Positions 39,162 to 47,721 of a DNA stretch of 64,000 bases are shown piece by piece. The stretch lies in NCBI RefSeq assembly GCF_014203535.1, contig NZ_JACHJI010000002.1:867777-931776 (forward strand). The letters run 5' to 3'. This DNA comes from Streptomyces griseomycini. GTDB taxonomy: Bacteria > Actinomycetota > Actinomycetes > Streptomycetales > Streptomycetaceae. A program made the translations under genes and the position numbers. The notes beneath the pieces are model-generated. The model worked only from the letters and a program-made list of their open reading frames with translations. It searched no databases and was not told the origin of the DNA. Every line of letters starts with the position of its first letter. Positions within the stretch are counted from its first letter, which is position 1.

Positions 39162-40049
39162 TCAGTACAGGCCGGGGGAAATGAGGTGCGAGGCGCCGAG
39201 CGGACCTGCCAGGGCGAGGACTACCAGGGCCGTGGCCGCGGTCAGGCTGACGAGGAAAATGAAGACGGCGAAGATCAGTGTGCCGGTGGTGCCGCGGCCG
39301 ACCTGTGCCTTCGTCCTGCCTTCCGGGTCGTAAAGGATCTCCACTTGCTCCGCGTGCTCGGACGTACCCGTGAGCTGGTGGACCCGGCCCTCCAGGTCGG
39401 TGAACTCATAGGCACCGGCGTACAGCCGCCGGCCTTCGACGAGGACGCCGTGGTTGCGCAGCCGCCACGTCTCCCGTGTGAACCCCCAGCCCCCGTACAC
39501 GAAGTGGCGCAGTGGTATCGCGAGGGAACCGAACAACCAGCACACCAACGCGACGTACCACTCGTACGCGCCGAGGACACCGGCGGTCAGCATCGCCGCG
39601 GCCGCCAGCAGGTAGAGGGTCACGGCGACGCGTGAGGCGGTCCGGCGCCGGCCGGCGGGCGGTTTCGCGACCGGTGTCTCGGTCACCAGCAGGGTGCCGT
39701 CGGCTCTGGGTTCGGCCGAGTCCCGGACGGGCAGTTTCCGCTGGAGTGCGTCGGTGAAGGCCCGCACCGCCGGGGCGCTGCGGCCGTGTACCGTCCAGGA
39801 CGTCGGACGGATCGTCCGCGGCGCGGTGAGCACGACGGCGAAGCCACGTTTGCCGGATCCAAGGGTCTCTATCCGTTCGATGCCGGTGATCGGTATGCGC
39901 CTGTTGAAGTCCGGTGTCTTCAGGACCAGCGAGCTCTGCTCGAGCCGCGCCTCGAAGCCGCGGCGGCGTCCGGGCAGGATCACCGCGGAGGCCGCTTCCG
40001 AGACTGTGCTCGCGTCGGAGGACGGGCCCGCCGTCTCGTCCGAAGTCAT
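39162..40049 (-). CDS. DUF3592-like membrane protein
   Basis: The 295-residue protein has a soluble N-terminal half (~20-110) with beta-rich, PH-like composition, two hydrophobic helices (~143-180), and a C-terminal extracytoplasmic beta segment ending VEILYDPEGR, typical of DUF3592. A last helix lies at ~255-285. It starts at ATG 40049 with GGAG upstream. It lies beside a lipoprotein remnant, the same arrangement as the DUF3592-like gene at 51276 next to the intact lipoprotein. Function unknown. Confidence 0.75.
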   Translation of the reverse strand: MTSDETAGPSSDASTVSEAASAVILPGRRRGFEARLEQSSLVLKTPDFNRRIPITGIERIETLGSGKRGFAVVLTAPRTIRPTSWTVHGRSAPAVRAFTDALQRKLPVRDSAEPRADGTLLVTETPVAKPPAGRRRTASRVAVTLYLLAAAAMLTAGVLGAYEWYVALVCWLFGSLAIPLRHFVYGGWGFTRETWRLRNHGVLVEGRRLYAGAYEFTDLEGRVHQLTGTSEHAEQVEILYDPEGRTKAQVGRGTTGTLIFAVFIFLVSLTAATALVVLALAGPLGASHLISPGLY

Positions 40050-40327
40050 GGAAGGAGATTAGAGCAGCCCGGGTGAGGCTCAGGCAGTCGCCGGGCTCGC
40101 CCCGACGGTATGGCAACGGGGCCTATGCCGGCGCGCTGGCGTCCAGTGCGACGTGCTGGGGGATCACAGGTGCCGTCGACCGCCGGTGGCTCCGGACCTC
40201 ATCGCGTGGACCGGTCGTTCTCGGAGTGGCCACCGATCGGTGGCGGGGCGGGCGTCCGCACCGCGCGAGGTTCCTGTGCCGTTGAGAGAGGTGCTCGACA
40301 TCTCGACTCATCAGCTCGGAAGCCTCA
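40050..40327. other. Intergenic region, decayed sequence
   Basis: 278 bp lie between the DUF3592-like gene and the transposase remnant. I see no gene, and the sequence is probably debris of the IS-rich interval. Confidence 0.4.
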
Positions 40328-40612
40328 TTGGTTGTCCGTCCTGCCGCACTCGACCTGCCTCACGCCCCGGTCGAGTGGGTAACCGTGCTCATCGTCACCC
40401 GTGAGGGCGGCCGCCGCGGCAAGCTCCCGCCGCACCAGCGCGCTCTCGTCGCCCTGGTCTACCTGCGCCGGCACGACCCACTCGCGCAGATCGCCGCCGG
40501 CTTCGGCACATCCGTCGGCACCGCCCACGCGTACGTGACGGCCGTCATCGGTCGCCTGCCCCGGCGGGCGCCCGGACTGCTGCGGGTGCTGCGGGAGGCC
40601 GGTCACACGGCG
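40328..40612 (+). pseudogene. IS5-family transposase, N-terminal remnant
   Basis: The first ~95 codons match the helix-turn-helix N-terminal domain of a common Streptomyces IS5-type transposase: [28 protein letters not shown] and [15 protein letters not shown] are diagnostic. After LRVLREAGH the similarity stops and all DDE residues are missing. It is a dead fragment. It belongs to another IS5 subgroup than the intact element at the right end. Confidence 0.75.
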
Positions 40613-40831
40613 GTGCTGCCGCAGGCGTGCGGACAGGAAGCCCGAGGCGGAGCTGGACACGTCGACGCCGGACGGGTGGACAAGCGTGCGAAGCCTCTGG
40701 TGGAGACGGTCCTCCTGGTCGAGAACCCGTCTGCCAGGGACTCCACCTCGTTGCCGGCCCAACGTCCGATCTCCCGCCGTAAGTCGGAAAAGGCTCATGG
40801 TCCGGGAGCAGCGACACCAGAAGGAGGTCCG

Positions 40832-41184
40832 ATGATTCGCCCTGTCGGATTCTTCACCGGGCTCGCGCCCGGGTGGGGGCTTCCCGAGGAGGGTTCGATC
40901 AGGGATGCGGTCAGGCCCACGGGGGAGCCGGACGAGCAGGGCATTCTGGACTACCTGCGGAACGGCACCGAGATCTGGAGCGAAACGAGTGCCGGACCGA
41001 GAAGCTCTTCGAGAGCTACCGGGACGACATCGGCGACGGCAGCGTCAACGACGCGCTCGCCGACATGTCGGACGCCGTCGTCCGCGGGTTCGAGGAACTC
41101 GAGGACGGACTCGCCCGGCAGGTCGACGAGAAGACGAAGGTCGAGGACAAGCGAAAGAACAAAGGGGACAGGGGCGGCACGTGA
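40832..41184 (+). pseudogene. Frameshifted or composite small gene
   Basis: A strong AAGGAGG site precedes ATG 40832. The first frame reads [16 protein letters not shown] and on to NGTEIWSE (about 50 codons), a pattern I associate with small Streptomyces proteins of unknown function. Near 40985 the coding character moves to the +1 frame, giving [14 protein letters not shown] and a helical, charged end [11 protein letters not shown] at 41184. The second half resembles the C-terminus of WXG100-like proteins such as the one at 53956. It is either one gene with a frameshift or two gene ends joined by a deletion. Confidence 0.55.
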
Positions 41185-41205
41185 GCCGGGTCCGGGGACG
41201 CCGAA

Positions 41206-41231
41206 GGCCCCGGCCGCAGCGGTCCGGGGCC
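41206..41231. terminator. Bidirectional terminator
   Basis: An 8-bp GGCCCCGG/CCGGGGCC stem is extended by a CCG/CGG pair around a CAG loop, with one bulged T. It lies between the convergent ends at 41184 and 41270. Confidence 0.65.
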
Positions 41232-41269
41232 CCCGTTCACGCGCCGTCGGCGCGCGTCCGCGACGCGGA

Positions 41270-41503
41270 TCAGTACATGGTGGTGCGCGCCTGGCCGGCC
41301 GCCGAGACGCCGTCGAGCGTCACCGAGCCGCCGAGACCGGCGGAGATGCCGACGGGGCCGGCCTCGGCGTAGAGACCCGCACCGCCGTCCGCGGTGACGG
41401 CCACGCCGGCGGCGAGGCCGACGGCGCCCGCCTGGCCACCGGACACGTTGTCCAGGTCCGCGTCGGAGATTTCGGCCGTTTCGACCTGGGGGACGAGGTT
41501 CAT
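41270..41503 (-). CDS. Small peptide with double-glycine-type leader (RiPP or bacteriocin precursor-like)
   Basis: The 77-residue peptide starts at ATG 41503 after a GAAAGG site. Residues 1-23 read like a class-II leader: acidic, with the [13 protein letters not shown] ending seen in Gly-Gly-cleaved precursors. The 54-residue remainder is rich in Gly, Ala and Val, with several GxxAG turns, and ends ARTTMY. It contains no Cys, so lanthionine rings are impossible. No modifying enzyme or bacteriocin exporter lies nearby. A secreted or self-assembling peptide, or an orphan RiPP precursor, are the possibilities. Confidence 0.6.
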   Translation of the reverse strand: MNLVPQVETAEISDADLDNVSGGQAGAVGLAAGVAVTADGGAGLYAEAGPVGISAGLGGSVTLDGVSAAGQARTTMY

Positions 41504-41871
41504 GGCAGGCCTTTCCCTTCGTATCAACGATTGCAGCGGCGGATTTCGCCCGGAGCCCGGAGCGGAACGAACCGGGGCTGATCACCGGCGAGCCGCGCAC
41601 CGATCAAAACACGCCGGAGAGGAACCGGCCACCGGCGCACCGTCGACGCGTGCTTTCCCGGCGCCACCGAATTCACCGGTGTGGCAATACGGTCATGGAA
41701 CGGGCCCGTGTCTTCACGTTATCCGCCGGTTCCCGGAGGCCCCGGTCCCCGCGCACCGCGTTTCCGGGCGTCCCCTCCCCCTCACCCCGGTCTCCGTACG
41801 ACCTTCCGGTGAACGGTGTGCAGGTCCGAGGGATGTTTCGGGGCAGCCGGGGGCGGAGGGCCGGCCGGGCC
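41504..41871. other. Intergenic region upstream of the leader-type peptide
   Basis: 368 bp are noticeably lower in GC than the surroundings in the first part (41580-41720). It must contain the peptide promoter and the end of the tad transcript. No ORF here has a ribosome site. Confidence 0.45.
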
Positions 41872-42339
41872 TCAGCCCACCAGGTTCTCCGCGACCGCCT
41901 GCCCGCGGACCGTCACGTCGCCGCCGTAGAACAGGCCCGTGAACACCGGTGAGTACGTCAACTGCACCTCGACCTCGACCGCTTCCGCGTTCGCCGCCAC
42001 GCAGTGGGTCGCCGCGATGTCCGGGCCGGACATGTCCATCTCGCGGGCGAAGGCCTTCACCCGGGCGTCACAGTTCTCGTAGTTGATCGGTGCCGGGCCG
42101 CCCTCGTTGTCGTAGAGGGCCTCGCGGTCGATGTCCTGGGCGGCGTAACGGGCCGCCTGCTCCGCGATGTCGGCCGCCCGCTCCCGCTTGGAGATGGACA
42201 TGCCGCCGTCGATCACGAACGCCGCGAGCGACAGGAACACGAGCGCGAAGAGGATGACCGCGCCCGCGCCCGATCCCCGGTCGTCCAGCCGGACCCGGCG
42301 GGCCGACAGCCAGGTCCTCATCGGTACGCGTGCCCTCAC
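41872..42339 (-). CDS. TadG-like pilus assembly / secreted pseudopilin-like protein
   Basis: The 155-residue protein has one N-terminal hydrophobic helix (AVILFALVFLSLAAFVIDGG) and an extracellular C-terminal part. It resembles the short Tad/TadG-like proteins that end Streptomyces tad operons. Unlike its two neighbours it has no Gly-x4-Glu prepilin site. It overlaps the preceding TadE-like gene by 4 nt and is the last gene of the operon. Cys89 and Cys112 could form a disulfide. Confidence 0.75.
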   Translation of the reverse strand: MRARVPMRTWLSARRVRLDDRGSGAGAVILFALVFLSLAAFVIDGGMSISKRERAADIAEQAARYAAQDIDREALYDNEGGPAPINYENCDARVKAFAREMDMSGPDIAATHCVAANAEAVEVEVQLTYSPVFTGLFYGGDVTVRGQAVAENLVG

Positions 42340-42764
42340 GCCGTCCTCCGGTACGGGTCCAGCGGTGAGCTGAAGCTGGCGGACAGGGTCGTCGGGATGT
42401 CCAGGCCCAGCATGGCCAGGCCCCGCACCTCGCAGCTCACCTCGACCGAGAAGAGGGTGTCGGGTTCGAATCCCTGGCTGGTCTGCACGACGGTCACCGG
42501 GCCCGAGCAGACGTCGGCGAGGTTCGCCTCCGCCGCCTTGCGCGCCTCGGCCATCGCCGTCGCGTGGTCCTTCTGGATGGAGCCCGCACGGGCCGCGTCC
42601 CGGGCGGCGCCGTCCAACGCGCCGCGCCCGTCGACCAGTTGCCCGAACGCCACCAGCACCAGGATGAACAGGATCATCACCGGCGCGAGGATGACCACCT
42701 CGACGGTGGACATGCCCCGGTCACCGCACGGTTCCGGCCGGCCGTCCCGCGGGCGGAACCTCAT
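42336..42764 (-). CDS. TadE-family pseudopilin
   Basis: The 142-residue protein carries a prepilin-type processing site, with Gly17 followed by MSTVE so that Glu22 is at +5, and a hydrophobic helix. The extracellular part has two Cys (in DVCSG and VSCEVRG). It should be cleaved by the prepilin peptidase and act as a minor pilus subunit. Its start directly follows the next TadE gene's stop. Confidence 0.82.
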   Translation of the reverse strand: MRFRPRDGRPEPCGDRGMSTVEVVILAPVMILFILVLVAFGQLVDGRGALDGAARDAARAGSIQKDHATAMAEARKAAEANLADVCSGPVTVVQTSQGFEPDTLFSVEVSCEVRGLAMLGLDIPTTLSASFSSPLDPYRRTA

Positions 42765-43214
42765 CTAGTTCTCCCCCTCCTGCACGAACCGTTCCACCGG
42801 CCCCACCGACTGCGCGTGCACCGTCAGGTCCAGGCCCGGGAACACCGTCGGGACGCGCGCCGTGATCTCCACGCCCACCGTGTCCTGCTCCGGCTGGAGC
42901 GTCCTCACGTCCGGCGCCAGCACCAGCTGCGGGCCCAGCTGCCGGATGTAGCTGTCCACCACGTTCTGCGCCTCGCCCCGCCAGCCGCCCGGCTGGTCGT
43001 GGGCCGTCGCACGCGCCTTGCGCGCCCCCGCCTGCGCCGCCGCCTGTGCGACGTGGTCGGCGAAGAAGTACAGCGCGAACTGCACCGTCGCGAAGATCAT
43101 GAAGAACAGGATCGGCGTGAGGAACACGAACTCGATCGCGGTCACGCCGGACTCGCCGCGGGCGGAGGCGGCCTCCACCCGTCGGCGTACCCAGCGGCTT
43201 ACGCGCACCGGCAT
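42765..43214 (-). CDS. TadE-family pseudopilin
   Basis: The 149-residue protein has the site SG-VTAIE (Gly23, Glu28 at +5) before the helix FVFLTPILFFMIFATVQFAL. The remainder is extracellular, with a helix and beta strands. ATG 43214 is chosen because the open frame further upstream is only a shadow of the pilin gene. With the previous gene it forms the pseudopilin pair usual in Tad systems. Confidence 0.85.
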   Translation of the reverse strand: MPVRVSRWVRRRVEAASARGESGVTAIEFVFLTPILFFMIFATVQFALYFFADHVAQAAAQAGARKARATAHDQPGGWRGEAQNVVDSYIRQLGPQLVLAPDVRTLQPEQDTVGVEITARVPTVFPGLDLTVHAQSVGPVERFVQEGEN

Positions 43215-43246
43215 TCCCGTGGACCCCGTAGCAGTCGTGCCGGCGG

Positions 43247-43498
43247 TCAGCAGGTGCTGCCCGCGTCCGCGCCCTTGATGCAGTCGCCGACCTTGTTCGC
43301 GCCCTCGCTCAGCGCGGCGTTGATGATCGCGGCCACCACGCCGACGATCGCCACGACGACCGCCGAGATGATGACCCACTCCACCGCGGAGGCGCCGCGG
43401 TCCAGTTCGCCGGAACGGGCGCGCTCCACGCGGGCCCGCAGGAAGGTGACCAGGAAGTCCACGGCGGGAACGCCGGTGTGGAAGGTACGTCCGTTCAT
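43247..43498 (-). CDS. flp: Flp-family type IVb pilin
   Basis: The 83-residue prepilin has the processing site DRG-ASAVE (Gly35/Ala36, Glu40 at +5) and the hydrophobic helix WVIISAVVVAIVGVVAAI. This is the presumed major pilin. The leader (35 residues) is longer than in Gram-negative Flp. Two Cys near the C-terminus (GDCIKG and the final Cys) could form an intrachain loop, unlike most Flp pilins. It sits between tadC and the pseudopilin genes. Confidence 0.85.
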   Translation of the reverse strand: MNGRTFHTGVPAVDFLVTFLRARVERARSGELDRGASAVEWVIISAVVVAIVGVVAAIINAALSEGANKVGDCIKGADAGSTC

Positions 43499-43559
43499 GA
43501 CGCGTTGTCCTCTCGAATTCGGTTCACGGAAAAGACGTAGGGCTCAGGGCTCACGGTTC

Positions 43560-44489
43560 TCACACCTGGAACACCCGCATCGCCGCCGGGAAGATCAGGA
43601 ACACGAGGAACCCCGCGCACAGCAGCAGCTGCGCCACGAGCATCGACTGGGACTTCTCGCCCGCGCTGCCCTCGATCTCGGCGAGCTCGCGGTGACGCAT
43701 GGTCTCGGCGCGGGAGGCGAGGGACTCGCGCACCTTGGCGCCGTCGTCGGCGACCAGGGCGAGGGAGGCGGAGAGGTCCTTCAGCTCCTCCACGCCCAGC
43801 TCCTCCCCGAGCTGCCCCAGTGCCTGCCACTGGCTGATGCCGGTGATCCGGGCGTCCGCGAGGGCGTTGCGGATGCGCTGCGTCGCCCACCCGTCGGACA
43901 CCTCGGCCGCCGCCATCAGCGCCTCGGGCAGACCCCGGCCGCCGGCCAGGCTCATCGACACCAGGTCCAGGTACGCGCCGATCACCCGGCGCAGGTCGCG
44001 CCGCTTCTCCGCGGCGTCCCGGCGCACCTCCAGGTCGGGCAGGAGGAAGAACACGGTCGCGCACAGCAGGGCGAGCCAGACCGGGATGATCGGGCTGTCG
44101 CCGAAGCCGAGCGTCCAGACGACCGCGAAGAGGAACGGCCCGAAGAACAGGCCCGTCACCGCCAGCAGCGCCTTCGTCGCCAGGAACTTCTCCCAGCTGC
44201 GCTCCAGCACCGCCAGGTCCGCGCGCAGCGAGCGCTGCTCCCAGCCCTGCTGCAGGTAGAACTCGGCGACCCGCGCACCCACTTCGGCCCTCAGCGAGCC
44301 GAAGCGGCCGGTGTCCTCCCGCGTCGTGCGCGCCGACTCGTACGCCGTCCCGCGGGCCCGCATCGCGTCGATCCGGGCGACCTGGGAGAGGGCGCTGCGC
44401 TTGGTCGGCATCAGCGCGCGGACCAGGGCGTAGACGCCCAGTCCGATGACCGCGCCGACGACCACCGGCATCGTCAGGTCGTCGCTCAC
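43560..44489 (-). CDS. tadC: Tad secretion inner-membrane platform protein TadC
   Basis: The 309-residue type II secretion F-domain protein has an N-terminal helix, two central helices (~105-150) and a C-terminal helix (LLLCAGFLVFLIFPAAM). The F domain has the GGRGLPEALMAAAEV segment. The GTG start overlaps the tadB stop by 4 nt. It partners TadB as the membrane platform on which the TadA ATPase works. Confidence 0.88.
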   Translation of the reverse strand: MSDDLTMPVVVGAVIGLGVYALVRALMPTKRSALSQVARIDAMRARGTAYESARTTREDTGRFGSLRAEVGARVAEFYLQQGWEQRSLRADLAVLERSWEKFLATKALLAVTGLFFGPFLFAVVWTLGFGDSPIIPVWLALLCATVFFLLPDLEVRRDAAEKRRDLRRVIGAYLDLVSMSLAGGRGLPEALMAAAEVSDGWATQRIRNALADARITGISQWQALGQLGEELGVEELKDLSASLALVADDGAKVRESLASRAETMRHRELAEIEGSAGEKSQSMLVAQLLLCAGFLVFLIFPAAMRVFQV

Positions 44490-45493
44490 CGGCGTACCCC
44501 CTCTTCCTGCTGGAGCGGCGCCTGCTGCGACGGGGCGCCGGGGACGGGCGTGCGGGGACGGACCAGCCGGACCGCCGACTCGTCGCGCACCAGGAAGCGT
44601 TCGGGCGTCTCGATGGTGGACAGCTTGCGCAGCCACCAGAAACCGAGGGCGAACAGGCCGCAGACGCAGGCGAGGACGAGCTGGCCGACGGCCGTGCCGT
44701 ACGGCTCGACGAAGTCGCGGTTGAAGACGGACAGTCCGAGGACGAACGCGATCGACACGGCGACGACGATCTGCACCGAGCGCCGGGTGGACGCCCGCTG
44801 CGCCATCACGCGCTGCCGCATGTCGACCTCCTCGCGCGCCGACTTGGCGAGCGCGCCGAGCACCTGCCGCAGACCGGGGCCGCGCAGCCGGGCGTTGAGG
44901 ATGAGCGCGGCGACGATGATGTCGGCGGAGGCGTCGTCGATCTCGTCGGCGAGCTGCTGGAGCGCCTCGGGCAGCGGGGTGCGGGCGCGCAGCCGGTCGA
45001 CGAGCGCGTCGAGGTGCGGGCGCAGGACGGGGGCGGCGGCCCGGGCGGACGCCGGGATGGCCTGCTCCAGGCCGACCGCGCCGGCGATGGTGTCGCGCAG
45101 CGACTCGGTCCAGGAGGCCAGCGCCTCCACGCGCCGCATCGCGGCCCGTTCCTCGGCGGCGCCGCCGAAGAGGCGGTCCCAGAAGAAGACGAGGACGGCG
45201 GCCGCGGCACCCGCGACCGTCCAGCGGGTCAGCAGCAGCACGACGAGTCCGACGATCGCGGCGAGGGAGCCGCGCCGGCCGGCGAACCGGATCAGCTCGC
45301 CCGCCCGTTCGCCCGCCTTCTGCTTCTCGTGCTCGGGCTTGGCCGGCAGTCCGCGCACGGCGACGGCCAGCAGGGCCAGTCCGCCGCCGACCGCGACGCC
45401 GGACGCGAGCGCGTAGAGGACGGTGGTGGAGAACAGCCCGCCCATGGAGCCGAGCGAGTCGAGCGCGGCGAGGGGGAGGGTCGTGCGGTTCAT
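44486..45493 (-). CDS. tadB: Tad secretion inner-membrane platform protein TadB
   Basis: The 335-residue F-domain membrane protein has N-terminal helices at ~20-48 and ~75-108, a cytoplasmic F domain (~125-230; the SLRDTIAGAVGLEQAIPA segment) and two C-terminal helices (~240-300). ATG 45493 lies 4 nt from the tadA stop. It forms the platform heteromer with TadC. Confidence 0.88.
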   Translation of the reverse strand: MNRTTLPLAALDSLGSMGGLFSTTVLYALASGVAVGGGLALLAVAVRGLPAKPEHEKQKAGERAGELIRFAGRRGSLAAIVGLVVLLLTRWTVAGAAAAVLVFFWDRLFGGAAEERAAMRRVEALASWTESLRDTIAGAVGLEQAIPASARAAAPVLRPHLDALVDRLRARTPLPEALQQLADEIDDASADIIVAALILNARLRGPGLRQVLGALAKSAREEVDMRQRVMAQRASTRRSVQIVVAVSIAFVLGLSVFNRDFVEPYGTAVGQLVLACVCGLFALGFWWLRKLSTIETPERFLVRDESAVRLVRPRTPVPGAPSQQAPLQQEEGVRR

Positions 45494-45497
45494 CGGA

Positions 45498-46805
45498 TCA
45501 CCCCCACGTTCCGCTGGGCCGGTAGCCGTGTGCCATCAGTTCCTCCAGGCAGGCTATGGGGGCGTGCGGCACGACCCGGCCGTCGGGGGCCTCCGCGAAC
45601 ACCTCGCTGGACAGCACGCGGCCGTCGACGCCGTTGACCTCGCGGACGGAGGTGACCATGCGCTGGAGGCGGCCGCCGCTCTGGAAGCCGTTGCGCCGCT
45701 GGATGAAGACGACGAAGTTCACCGCGCCCGCGATCAGCATCTGGCTGGCCTCGATGGGCAGCCGCTCCGACGCCTGCAGGGCGTAGGTGGAGATGCGGTT
45801 GAAGACCTCGCTGGAGCTGTTGGCGTGGATCGTGGACAGCGAACCGTCGTTGCCCTGGGACATCGCGTTCAGCATGGTCACGATCTCGTCGCCGAGCACC
45901 TCGCCGACGATGACGCGGGAGGGGTTCATGCGCAGCGACCGCCGCACCAGTTCCGCCATGGAGATGGCGCCCTGCCCCTCGGAGTTGGGCAGCCGCTCCT
46001 CGAACGCCACGACGTTGGGGTGGAGGTCGGGGAAGGTGTCGAGCCCGAGCTCCAGGGCCCGCTCCACGGTGATGAGCCGCTCGTGCGGCGGGATCTCGTT
46101 GGCGAGGGCCCGCAGCAGCGTGGTCTTGCCGGCGTTGGTGGCGCCGGCGATCATGATGTTCTTGCGGGCGCGCACCGCGCAGGCGAGGAAGTGCCCCAGC
46201 TCCGGTGTGAGCGTGCCGTTCCCGACCAGGTCGGAGATGAACACCTTGCCCATGCGCGCGCGGCGGATGGACAGCGCGGGCCGCCGCGCCACGTCCATGA
46301 CGGCCGACAGGCGCGAGCCGTCCGGCAGCCGCAGGTCGAGCTGGGGGTTGGCGGAGTCGAAGGGCCGGGACGACAGACCCGAGTACGCGCCGAGCACCTG
46401 GATGAGCTCGATGAGCTCCTCGTCGGTCTCGGCGACGGGCTCGCCGCGCACCTCACGGCCGTCGGAGTAGCCGACGAACACCTGGTCGCAGCCGTTGATG
46501 TCGATGTTCTCGACCTCGGGGTCGTCGAGCAGCGGCTGGAGCCGGCCGACGCCGAACAGCGCGGCGTGCACGGCCGCCGCGTACTGCTCCTCGGTCTCGG
46601 CGTCCAGCGGCGTACGGCCCGCGTTGATCTCGGCGCGGGCGTACTCCTCGAGTATCTGGGCTATGACGGCGCGGGCGTACTGCCGCTCGTCCTCGGTGGA
46701 CATCGGCGTGACGCCGTTGACCTGGTCGAGGCGGCGCTGTTCGGCGATCCGGTCGCCGGCGTCCTGGCGGAACCGCTTGACCAGCTGGTGGTCGACAGCG
46801 GTCAT
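45498..46805 (-). CDS. tadA: Tad pilus assembly ATPase TadA (CpaF)
   Basis: The 435-residue secretion ATPase of the GspE/VirB11 superfamily powers pilin assembly from the cytoplasmic face. Walker A is GATNAGKT (221-228). The Asp-box/His-box region FEERLPN... and the Walker-B-like RVIVGEVLGDE follow, with the conserved TIHANS motif. ATG 46805 overlaps the tadZ stop as ATGA. No second tad ATPase is present in the window. Confidence 0.92.
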   Translation of the reverse strand: MTAVDHQLVKRFRQDAGDRIAEQRRLDQVNGVTPMSTEDERQYARAVIAQILEEYARAEINAGRTPLDAETEEQYAAAVHAALFGVGRLQPLLDDPEVENIDINGCDQVFVGYSDGREVRGEPVAETDEELIELIQVLGAYSGLSSRPFDSANPQLDLRLPDGSRLSAVMDVARRPALSIRRARMGKVFISDLVGNGTLTPELGHFLACAVRARKNIMIAGATNAGKTTLLRALANEIPPHERLITVERALELGLDTFPDLHPNVVAFEERLPNSEGQGAISMAELVRRSLRMNPSRVIVGEVLGDEIVTMLNAMSQGNDGSLSTIHANSSSEVFNRISTYALQASERLPIEASQMLIAGAVNFVVFIQRRNGFQSGGRLQRMVTSVREVNGVDGRVLSSEVFAEAPDGRVVPHAPIACLEELMAHGYRPSGTWG

Positions 46806-47704
46806 CGGCCGGCTCCGGCGTGACCGCTCGCCTGGCCATGGTGCGTCTGCTGGGGCTGGTGCACCTGCCGGGGCTGGTGCGCCTGCTGGGCCTGGGCGGA
46901 CGCGGCCCAGGCGGCGCCGTACTGCTGGTACAGGTCGGCGGTCACCTTGCGGGCGGAACGGATCAGCAGCGACTTGTCGAGCCGTCCGCGCCTGCGTCCG
47001 GCCAGCTGCTCGGCGCCGGCCGGGTCGTCGGCGAGGGTGCCGACCACCCGGGCGCCGGTCTGGGCGTGCACGAGCATGTCGTTGACCTGCGACGCGAGCT
47101 TGGCGGCGGTGCCGGTGTCGGCGATCAGGACGACGCCGATCATCGGGTTGCCCAGGCTCGCGGCACCGCGCGGCCCGCCGTGCAGCTTGCCGGCCAGGGC
47201 GGCGGCGCGGTCCCGCACCCGGGCGAGCGCCTCCGGCTCGGTGCGCGAGATCAGCAGCACGAGGGCGGCGTGCGGGAACAGCTCGACGGCCGGGGTGTCC
47301 CCGCTGATCCGCCCGCAGTCGGCGATGACGTCGGCGGGCGCGTGCGGGGAGTCGGCGAGCGAGGCGAAGGCGTGCCCGAGGGTCGGCCACAGCCCGGTGA
47401 GCCCGGCGGCCTGCTCGGCGATGCCGAGCCCGACGAGCACCTCCAGTCCGCCGCTCAAGGGCTGCACGTGGTCCCAGAGTTGGTCGGGCACGAGCCCGCG
47501 CCGGGCCGTGGCCGCGATGGACAGCATCCCGGTGTTGGGATTGAGCGGCCCGCCGTGCGCGGCGGCGCTGCGGTAGACGAGGTCACCGCCCGCCGGGTCG
47601 GTCTCGGCGAGCAGCACGCGCCGCGGCCAGACCGCCGCGAGGGCGACGGCCGCGGTGGTGACGCCGGGGGAACCCTTGTCGGCGGCGAGGGCGATGAGGG
47701 CCAT
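46802..47704 (-). CDS. TadZ/CpaE-like pilus-localisation protein
   Basis: The 300-residue ParA/MinD-like protein begins with a deviant P-loop, DKGSPGVTT (residues 9-17), and keeps an ETDPAGGDL switch region. In Tad systems such proteins place the machine in the cell and recruit TadA. A receiver-like N-terminal domain, present in many CpaE proteins, is missing. The C-terminus is a Gln/His/Pro-rich tail. It lies between the CpaB-like gene and tadA. Confidence 0.82.
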   Translation of the reverse strand: MALIALAADKGSPGVTTAAVALAAVWPRRVLLAETDPAGGDLVYRSAAAHGGPLNPNTGMLSIAATARRGLVPDQLWDHVQPLSGGLEVLVGLGIAEQAAGLTGLWPTLGHAFASLADSPHAPADVIADCGRISGDTPAVELFPHAALVLLISRTEPEALARVRDRAAALAGKLHGGPRGAASLGNPMIGVVLIADTGTAAKLASQVNDMLVHAQTGARVVGTLADDPAGAEQLAGRRRGRLDKSLLIRSARKVTADLYQQYGAAWAASAQAQQAHQPRQVHQPQQTHHGQASGHAGAGR

Positions 47705-47721
47705 GGGTGGGGTGCCGCCTT

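Noticed and set aside
40325..40798. Minus-strand 157-codon ORF
   Set aside because: It is antisense to the transposase remnant, whose plus-strand frame has clear family motifs.
41270..41503. Lanthipeptide precursor
   Set aside because: The leader looks suitable, but the core has no Cys, so lanthionine rings cannot form. Only a general leader-type peptide is reported.
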